Of a stretch of DNA of 35,952 nucleotides, positions 1 to 12,618 are shown in pieces. The DNA is taken from NCBI GenBank assembly GCA_949288045.1, contig CASEIC010000025.1:1-35952 (forward strand). The letters are read 5' to 3'. A model generated the notes under the pieces. That model worked only from the letters and a program-made list of their open reading frames with translations. It made no database searches and was not told the origin of the DNA. The stretch comes from an uncultured Mycoplasma sp. (GTDB lineage: Bacteria > Bacillota_I > Bacilli_A > Mycoplasmatales > Metamycoplasmataceae). A program made the translations under genes and the position numbers. The first letter of the stretch is position 1, and the number at the start of each line of letters is the position of its first letter.

Positions 1-82
1 CATATATCAGTCTTAATATTTGTTCTCTTTCAAACAAGTCATTTGAATTCAACAAAATGATTTTTTCTAATTTTGTGAGCAC
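1..82 (-). CDS. Possible 5' end of a gene leaving the window
   Basis: On the minus strand a GTG start at 82-80 lies 7 bases downstream of an AGAGGTG Shine-Dalgarno-like site. The frame then stays open for 27 codons to the window edge and begins MLTKLEKIILLNSNDLFE. The reading is amphipathic and has no recognisable family. It would be divergent from the plus-strand gene at 198. An open frame this short could occur by chance, so the call rests mainly on the ribosome site. Confidence 0.4.
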   Translation of the reverse strand, partial: MLTKLEKIILLNSNDLFEREQILRLIY

Positions 83-157
83 AATATATCACCTCTATAA
101 TATAAAAATAATAACTAATAAATTATATAATATCTAATAGAAAATATATTAATAAAA

Positions 158-191
158 TTGATTTAAAATATTTTTTTTATTTATATATAAT
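158..191 (+). promoter_or_regulatory. Promoter of the 198-395 gene
   Basis: TTGATT at 158-163 is followed after 18 bases by TATATA at 182-187, and a perfect TATAAT sits at 186-191. Either -10 box would start transcription within a few bases of the ATG at 198. No Shine-Dalgarno site lies before that ATG, so the mRNA is probably leaderless or nearly so. Confidence 0.4.
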
Positions 192-197
192 TTTTTT

Positions 198-395
198 ATG
201 TCGAATAGAGAAGATAAAAGAGAAAAATTAATAAATGCACTTGAAAAATATAGAAAAAAACAAAAAAAAGTTACGAAAGCTTATTATTTAAGTCAATTAG
301 TAATTGATGAGATTGAAAATATTGCTGTTAAAAACAATCTCTCTTCATCTGAAATTGTTAATGAAATTCTTAAAGATTACTTAGAAATTGAGTAA
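198..395 (+). CDS. Small ribbon-helix-helix-like protein
   Basis: This is a 65-aa protein. A lysine-rich N-terminal helix (residues 1-25) precedes KKVTKAYYLSQLVIDEIENI and the C-terminal NNLSSSEIVNEILKDYLEIE. That order, a short beta-like stretch and then two helices joined by a turn with SSSEIVNEIL, resembles CopG/Arc-type ribbon-helix-helix DNA-binding proteins, which are usually small dimeric repressors. The start is the ATG at 198. There is no Shine-Dalgarno site, and a promoter lies immediately upstream. Its 3' end is built into a terminator hairpin. It sits just before the toxin-like locus at 513, but a functional link is not shown. It could equally be a plasmid- or phage-derived copy-control-type protein. 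The family assignment is from pattern only. Confidence 0.65.
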   Translation: MSNREDKREKLINALEKYRKKQKKVTKAYYLSQLVIDEIENIAVKNNLSSSEIVNEILKDYLEIE

Positions 396-403
396 TCTTT
401 TTT
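372..403 (+). terminator. Terminator overlapping the end of the RHH gene
   Basis: A perfect 10-bp stem, AAAGATTACT (372-381) with AGTAATCTTT (391-400), encloses a 9-base loop and runs straight into a T-tract at 398-403. The last codons and the stop codon of the preceding gene lie inside the hairpin. Confidence 0.65.
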
Positions 404-488
404 AATAATTAATGAAGCAAGGTGTGGGCAATGAAATATATTTTTGTTATTTCTTATATATTTTCTATTAAAAATTTTAATTTAACTA

Positions 489-494
489 TATAAT
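489..494 (+). promoter_or_regulatory. -10 box of the small hydrophobic peptide gene
   Basis: A perfect TATAAT at 489-494 would start transcription near 501, directly before the AGGAGG site at 502-507. That gives a leader of only about a dozen bases. No clear -35 box is visible. Confidence 0.5.
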
Positions 495-502
495 GAATTT
501 TA

Positions 503-534
503 GGAGGTTAAAATGATTTTATCAATCATTCTCC
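503..534 (+). promoter_or_regulatory. Hairpin sequestering ribosome site and start codon
   Basis: In the peptide mRNA, AATGATT (512-518, containing the ATG) pairs perfectly with AATCATT (524-530). The adjoining CTCC (531-534) can pair with GGAG (503-506) of the Shine-Dalgarno site. The start site is therefore hidden in a 5' stem-loop, a common device in type I toxin mRNAs. Confidence 0.5.
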
Positions 535-623
535 CGCTGTCTTTTGTGACACACCCACTTATGAGTGAATTAATTTTATTAATATTAATTTTAATATTGT
601 TTATTAAGATCACTAATAAGTAA
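513..623 (+). CDS. 36-aa hydrophobic peptide, putative type I toxin
   Basis: The start ATG follows a perfect AGGAGG (502-507) with a five-base spacer. The peptide opens MILSIILPLSFVTHPLMSEL, continues with a run of Leu/Ile from about residue 21 to 31, and ends in a short basic tail, KITNK. A single membrane-spanning helix with a proline in the N-terminal half and a charged tail is typical of small type I toxins such as the Fst/Ldr group. No sequence homology is claimed. The context supports the call: a 5' hairpin over the start site, a strong terminator, and a convergent small RNA with two blocks of complementarity to this mRNA (540-561 within codons 10-17, and the terminator loop). The alternative is an unrelated small membrane peptide. 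Confidence 0.62.
   Translation: MILSIILPLSFVTHPLMSELILLILILILFIKITNK
540..561 (+). repeat. Direct repeat copy 1 (toxin coding region)
   Basis: TCTTTTGTG, one spacer base, then CACACCCACTTA. The same two blocks recur at 727-751 with a four-base spacer. Because copy 2 is transcribed on the opposite strand as a small RNA, the repeat creates up to 21 bp of RNA-RNA complementarity. Confidence 0.8.
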
Positions 624-653
624 AAACCCAAGGGTTGCTTACAAAGGATAGTG

Positions 654-691
654 ACTCAAGGTGCCACAACACTTTGAGTTTTTTATTTTTT
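654..691 (+). terminator. Terminator of the putative toxin mRNA
   Basis: The stem ACTCAAGGTG (654-663) pairs with CACTTTGAGT (670-679), ten pairs with one G-U, around the loop CCACAA. A T-rich tract follows at 680-691. The loop region TGCCACAACA (662-671) is repeated at 713-722 in the opposing terminator. Confidence 0.78.
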
Positions 692-722
692 AAATTAAAA
701 ATAAAAGATTGCTGCCACAACA
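662..722 (+). repeat. Repeated terminator-loop sequence
   Basis: TGCCACAACA occurs at 662-671 and again at 713-722, in both cases in the apical part of a terminator hairpin. The two hairpins end opposite transcripts, so their loops are complementary as RNA and could kiss. Confidence 0.75.
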
Positions 723-732
723 ACAATCTTTT
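691..732 (-). terminator. Terminator of the small RNA and probably of the maltose operon
   Basis: On the minus strand CAAAAGATTG-type pairing is visible: AAAAGATTG (732-724) with CAATCTTTT (711-703), a 9-bp stem with a 12-base loop. A T-rich tract follows through 691. It is the first good terminator downstream of the stop codon at 782, so the sugar operon transcript may end here too. Confidence 0.65.
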
Positions 733-751
733 GTGTAAGCACACCCACTTA
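727..751 (-). repeat. Direct repeat copy 2 (small RNA 5' part)
   Basis: TCTTTTGTG, four bases, then CACACCCACTTA on the plus strand, matching 540-561. The extra TAAG in the spacer is what lets the minus-strand RNA fold into its 5' hairpin. Confidence 0.8.
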
Positions 752-759
752 CAAAATTA

Positions 760-768
760 ATTATATCA
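760..768 (-). promoter_or_regulatory. Extended -10 promoter for the small RNA
   Basis: The minus strand reads TGATATAAT, an extended -10 (TGN plus consensus TATAAT). It would place the RNA start near 752, exactly at the foot of the 5' hairpin. No convincing -35 box is seen. Confidence 0.52.
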
Positions 769-781
769 TAAAATCAATTGT

Positions 782-3295
<2,514 letters not shown>

Positions 3296-3296
3296 T

Positions 3297-4913
<1,617 letters not shown>

Positions 4914-4922
4914 TTATCCTTT

Positions 4923-6410
4923 CTAAAATGGATTCATTCTTCTTCTTGTGTATTTGACGCCACTTGAAGTTTTTTTAATTTTTCTTTTTCATTTGTCTGA
5001 TTTTCATCATCAGTAATTGAATATTCCACGCGATATTTCATCCATTGCAATTAATAAATAAATCCCATTTATTCCATATAATGCATTACCAAATTGATCT
5101 GATGAACAAAATAGAGATGTGAATCCAAACACTAACACAACAATTCAAGTACAAATGATTGATGAAATAGAGTTAAAGATTGGATTTCCATATGACATTG
5201 GTCCAACTAAATAAATAATATTTACAGTTCTACCAACTTGCATAAAAATTAACAATAGAAATGGAATAAAACAAACTTTTCTAATATCATTAAAAAATGG
5301 TTTTACTTCTTCGCCTTGTGTTAATTTGAAGAAATCAATTAGGTATGGTTGTAAGAAGAACATTCCAACTGCAAGAGCCATATCACCAATAATAGAAATT
5401 ATGAAACATTTTTTAATTAATTTTTTAGCACCTTCATAATCTTGGTTCCCCATCATCCTTGCACAAATGATTGAACCTCCTTGACTAAATGCTACCGACA
5501 CGACAGTTATTACTGATGAAAATGTTTGAATAATAGTATGAGATAAATTTAAAATGTTCGTTCCATTATCTTTAATAAACGCATCGGACAACCGCATACC
5601 AATTTGTGCCACAAAAACACCAACAATCAACATTGCAAAGTTATATGAAATTTTTTCAAAACCAATTGGAATTGATATTTTTAATAATTGTTTTAAAATT
5701 GGCTTATCAAATCTTAATTCACTAAATTTAAATTTGTAAACTTTTAAATTAAAAATAATGATTGCATAAATTAAGGTTACAACATTGGCTATTATTGTTC
5801 CAATTGCAGCTCCCATAATTCCAAAATCAATAACAATAACAAATAATAATGTAAAACAAATATCAATAATGATTGTCATCATATTTCAAATAATTGTATG
5901 TTTTACATATCCATAACTATTAATTACTGAACCTAGTGCATTTTTAGGCGCGATTAATAAAATACACAATGCAATTACTTGTCCATATAGCAAAGCATTA
6001 TTATACTGTTCAGTACCTGGTTTTAAAAACCCATATAAACCAAAAGGCATAATAATTTCAGAAAGAATAGTTATAGAAATAGCAAATACAATAGCTGCAA
6101 AGATAGATGTATAAATAGATTTTTTAATAATACTCATATCATCTTGTCGACCAATTCTTTGTGAAACTACAACACCAACACCACCACCAACAAATGTCAG
6201 TAGTGTTGTAAAGATATTGTAAATCCTTGATGCTGAACCAACAGCCTCTGAATAAATAATTCCAGTGTTTGGAACAAGAGCCAAAATCAATGTATTAATC
6301 ATTGAAGCAGCAAATCCAGCTAATGACATAAATAAAAACGGCATTGACAATGACACAAGTGATAATTCGGAATCTTTTTTGTATCCTTTTTTAGTTTTGC
6401 TGGCTGTCAT
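4923..6410 (-). CDS. MATE-family multidrug/Na+ antiporter-like transporter
   Basis: A 495-aa polytopic membrane protein with about 12 hydrophobic segments in two similar halves. MATE features include LVSLSMPFLFMSLAGF near the N terminus, GGGVGVVVSQRIGR (about residues 75-90) and the second-half counterpart FSQGGSIICARMMG. The C-terminal tail is cytoplasmic, charged and tryptophan/lysine-rich and ends RRRMNPF. The family exports drugs, metabolites or cell-wall precursors in exchange for Na+ or H+. It sits between two glucosidase genes of the sugar operon, which is unusual and leaves its substrate open. The ATG at 6410 has no Shine-Dalgarno site, and an in-frame stop lies eight codons upstream, so no longer start is possible. 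This may be a leaderless or weakly initiated gene. Confidence 0.85.
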
Positions 6411-6515
6411 AAATAGAATAAATAGACGTATTTATTAAGTTTAATTTTTATCTTTTCTTTGAATAGACAAATATAATTTTACATAATTAAATTTTTATTG
6501 TTATAAAAAAATTAA
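6411..6515 (-). promoter_or_regulatory. Intergenic gap, possible internal promoter
   Basis: This 105-base gap is the largest within the sugar cluster. It is almost pure A/T on the minus strand and contains several -10-like hexamers but no box I can single out. It may carry the promoter for a second transcription unit (MATE, second glucosidase, mutase-glucanase). Confidence 0.25.

Positions 6516-6526
<11 letters not shown>
6503..6526 (-). terminator. Weak A/T-only hairpin after the first glucosidase
   Basis: ATAAAAAA and TTTTTTAT arms flank a 7-8-base loop and overlap the stop codon of the 6516-8126 gene. With no G-C pair it would be a weak terminator at best. Confidence 0.25.
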
Positions 6527-8126
<1,600 letters not shown>

Positions 8127-8149
8127 AATCAATATCCTTATTTCATTAT

Positions 8150-10435
8150 TTATTTGCTTTCTAAAGTGACTTTTTGTCCAGCAACAACTAAAGGAAGTTT
8201 TGTTCCTTTTAATAGATTAAATTCAATTCCATTTTTTGTAACTTTGACATTTAAAATGTTTTTTCTAAATGAAATATTGAATGCAAAAGATTTTCATTGT
8301 TTTGGAAGTTTTGGATCAAAATGTAAAACGCCTTTTCTAACTCTCATTCCTGCAAATCCTTGAACTATAGTCATTCAACTTCCTGCCATTGATGTAATAT
8401 GCAATCCATCTTTTGTATCATCATTATAATTATCTAAATCTAATCTTGATGATCTTTTATAGAATCTAAATGCATCATCCATTTTATCTACTCTAGCAGC
8501 TAAAATAGAGTGAATACATGGTGATAATGATGATTCATGAACTGTGTATTGTTCATAAAATTCATAATTCTTTTTAATTTGATTGTATGTAAAATCATCT
8601 TCAAATAAATAGATACCTTGTAAAACATCAGCTTGTTTGATGCAGCAAGATCTTAGAATTTTATCTCATGATCAATTATGAACAATTGGACGATCTTCAG
8701 GTTTTAAATCTTTTGTTTTGATAAATTCTTTATCTAAGAAACCATCATGTTGAACAAAAATGTCAAGTTTTTTATCATATGGTAAATACATTTTTTTAAC
8801 AATATCAGCTCATTTTTTAAGATCTTTTTCTTTAACTCCTAATTTAGCAAGTTTGTTTGCTGATATTTTATATTTTTTAATAACTTCAAATGTATAGTTT
8901 AAGGTTCATTTTGCAATTGTATTTGTATATCAGTTATTATTAACATTATTTTCAAATTCATTTGGTCCTGTAACACCATGCATCATGTATACTTTTTTAT
9001 TTTCATTATAATGAACTCTAGATGCTCAGAATTTTGAAATGTTAGCTAAAACATCAATTCCATAAGTTTTAATATATGAATCATCACCTGTGTAATTTGT
9101 GTAATTATAAATTGCATAAGCAATAGCACCATTTCTGTGAATTTCTTCAAATGTAATTTCTCACTCATTGTGACATTCAACACCATTGAATGTAACCATC
9201 GGATATAGAGCACCTTCAAGACCTAACAATTTCGCATTATCAATAGCTTGTGGTAATTGGTTATGTCTATATTTTAATAATGATTTTGTAACATACTCTG
9301 GAGCAACTCCTAAATATGTTGGAACACAATAAGCTTCTGTATCTCAATATGTAGCTCCACCATATTTTTCACCTGTAAATCCTTTTGGACCAATGTTAAA
9401 GTTTGCATCTTCACCATAGAATGTCGAGAACAATTGGAATAATGAGAATCTAATTCCTTGTTGTGATGCAGGGTCGCCTTCAATTTGAATATCACACATT
9501 TCTCATCTTTGATTTCAAAGTTTTGAATGTTTTTCTTTCTCTTTTTCAAAAGTTGTTTTTGATAATGAATTTGCTTTTGCTAAAGTTAATTTTTTAATTG
9601 AAGCTTCTTTATGATGTCTTGTTGTTAAAATAGCAACTTTTTTACTTATTTCAAAAGTATCTTTTGCAGAGATTTGTTTTTCATAACTTAATTCTGTTGA
9701 AAATTCTGATGTTTTTGTTGAAACTTTAGCACCTTTACAATCAGAAGTTGCAGCACCAGCAACAACATATTGATCAACACCGAATGGATTTGGTTTTGTT
9801 TTAATTGATGTAAACTGATATTTTTTATCAACAATCTGTGTATTAACAGGCATTCAAAATTGTTCACCATGGTTTGAATCTAAGTTTCAAACATTTCCAT
9901 CTAAAACAGAAACAAATTTAATCTTACATTTTTTAGAAGGAGTAATTGAGTATTTTATAAATGCTGTTTCAGTATCTGCTATTGAATAAAATCTTTCTGT
10001 TTTACACTCAAGCTCAATTCCGTTCATTACAACTGTAAATTCTCTTGAAAGAATTCCATTATACATATCCAAAACTCTTTTGAATTTTTTAGGTTTATAA
10101 ACATTTAAATCTAATTCTTTATCATTAACAAAAACTCTAATTGTTACAAAGTTCAATGAGTTAATTGCTTTTCCAAAATAGTGCGGATATCCATTTTTTC
10201 ATCAACCTACTTTTGTTTTATCTGGAAATCACACACCAGCATTATAAGTTCCTTGATGCATTTTCCCTGTATATGTTTCTTCAAAATTTCCTCTTGAACC
10301 AAAATATCCATTTCCTAATGAAGTTAATGATTCTGCTATTAAGAAATCATTATTTTTTGTATCCATTTTCTTTTGAACAAGTTTTCACTCATCATATTCA
10401 AATAAATTTTTTACATGTCTTTCGTTATTGCTCAT
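8150..10435 (-). CDS. malP: Maltose phosphorylase (GH65)
   Basis: A 761-aa glycoside phosphorylase that turns maltose plus phosphate into glucose and beta-glucose-1-phosphate. GH65 landmarks include [15 protein letters not shown] near residue 40, [10 protein letters not shown] in the (alpha/alpha)6 barrel, the acid E493 in VTGPNEFEN followed by NNNWYTN, and the phosphate-site motif VHESSLSP. The length matches the usual 750-770. It has no signal peptide and acts in the cytoplasm. The start follows GAGGAAATT. Its product is the substrate of the beta-specific mutase at the end of the same cluster. This strongly favours maltose (or, less likely, another alpha-glucoside such as trehalose or kojibiose) as the operon's sugar. 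Confidence 0.92.
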
Positions 10436-10477
10436 AATTTCCTCATATTTTTATTTATTGATATATTCTATACAAAG

Positions 10478-10497
10478 AAATCAACTACAGTTGATTT
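10478..10497 (-). repeat. 20-bp inverted repeat at the ATPase/phosphorylase junction
   Basis: AAATCAACT (10478-10486) and AGTTGATTT (10489-10497) are perfect inverted arms separated by two bases. They overlap the stop codon of the ATPase gene, 43 bases before the maltose phosphorylase start. It could be an operator, an RNA hairpin for processing or stability, or a leaky terminator. The following T-run is poor. Confidence 0.6.
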
Positions 10498-11660
10498 ACT
10501 TGTAAGTGTTTTCTATGTTTAAATCTAATTGCTTTTTCTGTTTTCTTATCAAAGAAAAATAATTCATCTCTTTTAATTAAGAATTTTTCAATTTGTCCTT
10601 CTTTAACGTCGGCTCAATTTGGTACTGAAGATAAAATTGTTGAATCCGATGCAGGATGAGCAGATGTAACTATTTTTTCTTTACCAACAAACTCAACATC
10701 TATTATTGATAAATTTATATTTGAATTGTTTCATGAATGAATGAAAGCTTCAGATCTAATTCCTAGATAAATTGGTAATCCTTCTGCTTCTTTTGGAATT
10801 TCGTAACAATCTAATGGTATTTTTAAATCTCCTTTATTTGAAACAAAATGTCCTTTTGTAATTTTTCCTTCGAAAATATTCATTGTTGGTGAACCGATGA
10901 ATTTTGCAACAAATAAATTTGCTGGTTGATTGTAAAGTTCTAATGGTGTACCGATTTGTTGAATAACTGAATCATTCATTAAAATAATTTTATCAGCCAT
11001 TGTCATAGCTTCTAATTGATCATGTGTAACATAAACAAATGTTGAACCTAACATTTTGTGAATTTGAACAATTTCACGTCTTGTTGATTCTCTTAATTTA
11101 GCATCAAGGTTTGATAGTGGTTCGTCCATTAAGAAAACAGCAGGTTTTCTAACAATAGCACGGGCAATAGCAACCCTTTGTCTTTGACCCCCTGATAAAT
11201 CTTTAGGTTTATCATATAAACGGTTTGTAATTTGTAACATTTTTGCTGCTTGTTTTACACGAACATCAATAACGTCATTTCTTATTTTTTGGTTTTGTAA
11301 ACCAAATGCAATGTTTTTGTAAACATTCATGTGTGGATATAAAGCATATGATTGGAAAACCATAGCAATATCTCTATCGCCTGGTTCTAAATCATTTACC
11401 CGATAGTCATCAAATAGCAAGTCACCTTTTGTAATTGAGTTAAGACCTGCAATCATTCTTAATAAAGTAGTTTTACCGCAACCAGAAGGCCCTAAAATAA
11501 CACAGAACTCTCCACTATTAATTGTTATATTAATATTGTCCAATGTGTATTCAGTACGACCTTCATATTTTTTACCAACATTAACAAAATCAATCTTTGC
11601 GCCTTTTGCTTTTGATGAAGATGATTCTGATTCACTTATTAATTTATCAATAATACTCAT
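10485..11660 (-). CDS. malK: Sugar ABC transporter ATP-binding protein (MalK/MsmK type)
   Basis: A 391-aa ATPase that energises carbohydrate import at the inner face of the membrane. It has Walker A GPSGCGKTT (57-65), Q-loop Q103 in VFQSYALYPH, signature LSGGQ (155-159), Walker B VFLMDE (175-180) and the switch histidine H213 in VTHDQLEAMTMADKI. After residue 245 comes an OB-fold-type regulatory region with IYLGIRSEAF, as in CUT1 ATPases. The first 20 residues are a Ser/Lys-rich extension not usual in the family. The start follows AAAGGATAAATT. It lies 27 bases behind the permease gene and serves the two permeases upstream. Confidence 0.93.
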
Positions 11661-11687
11661 AATTTATCCTTTCATAATACTTTTGTA

Positions 11688-12617
11688 TTATTTAACTCCT
11701 CCTGTTGTCAACCCACTAACCATATGTCTTTGTGAGTAAATGAATAGTGCTGTAATTGGAACTGCTGTAATTAGAGCACCAGCTGCATATACTGGTTGGA
11801 ATACTTCTTTTTGAGAATTAGCTGTTAATAATGTATATAGTCCAACTGGTAATGTATATGTTCTTGGAGAGTTTAATAAAATTTTAGGTAAGATAACATC
11901 TCCGAATGGCCCAATGAATGATCATAGAGCAATAATCATTAACATTGGTCTAGCAAGTGGCATAATAATTCTTACATATGTTTTAAAGTTTCCACATCCA
12001 TCAATTTTTGCAGAGTCATCAATTTCAGTTGAGATTGAATCCAAGTAACCTTTTAAAACAAATGTATTACCTGCAATTGATCCACCTGAATAGATAATAA
12101 TTAATGTAATTAATGGAAGGATTTTGATTGTCTGGTTTAATAACTCATTAATAATATAAAGAGCAATAAGAGCTGATATTGAAGGTACCATTTGAATTAA
12201 CATAATTACCATCAATGAAACTCTACGTCCTTTGAATCTAAATCTTGAATATGCATATCCTGTTAGAGACACAACAACAACTGTTATTATCATTGTGTAA
12301 ACAGAGACAAACAATGAATTTAGCATTCAATCACCAAAGTAAATTCCTTTATCTTCTCTAAATAAATATTTGAAGTTTTCAAATCCAAATTTAAAGTCAT
12401 CAAATCTTATATAGAATTGAGAAACGTTGTTAAATGAAGCAAGTATTACTCCAACAACGGGCGCTAAAATAACCACAGATCACAATATCAACAGAACATA
12501 AACCATTCCTGTTCTAGCTTTTTGAAGAGGTGTTCTTTTTAGTGTATCTTTTGTATTTACTTTAGAACGTTTTTTTTCTGGAATCTTTTTAGGGTTAAAG
12601 TTTTTTATACTTCTCAT
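11688..12617 (-). CDS. malG: Sugar ABC transporter permease (MalG type)
   Basis: A 309-aa inner-membrane permease of CUT1 type. The basic N terminus (about 45 residues, rich in Lys/Arg) precedes the first membrane helix, VYVLLILWSVVILAPV. Five further helices follow. The cytoplasmic ATPase-docking loop (EAA loop) is visible around residue 200 as DDSAKIDGCGNFKTYVRIIMP. The C terminus, MVSGLTTGGVK, matches the typical end of MalG-like proteins. The chosen start has a strong GGAGAGGAGG site. An in-frame upstream extension to 12701 would overlap the preceding gene and lacks such a site. The gene begins 1 base after the MalF-like stop codon, so translation is probably coupled. Confidence 0.9.
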
Positions 12618-12618
12618 A

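Larger units (their letters stand above)
690..752 (-). ncRNA. Convergent small RNA, putative antitoxin
   Basis: The predicted transcript of about 63 nt starts near 752 and ends near 690 on the minus strand. Its 5' end forms a hairpin (stem 735-739 with 748-752) that exposes the loop TGGGTGTG, complementary to CACACCCA in the toxin-like coding region. The next bases are complementary to TCTTTTGTG at 540-548. The 3' terminator hairpin carries TGTTGTGGCA, complementary to the loop of the toxin mRNA terminator. An extended -10 promoter lies at 760-768. This copies the logic of par/RNA I-RNA II systems: convergent genes, direct repeats and loop-loop contact. Expression is inferred. Confidence 0.6.
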
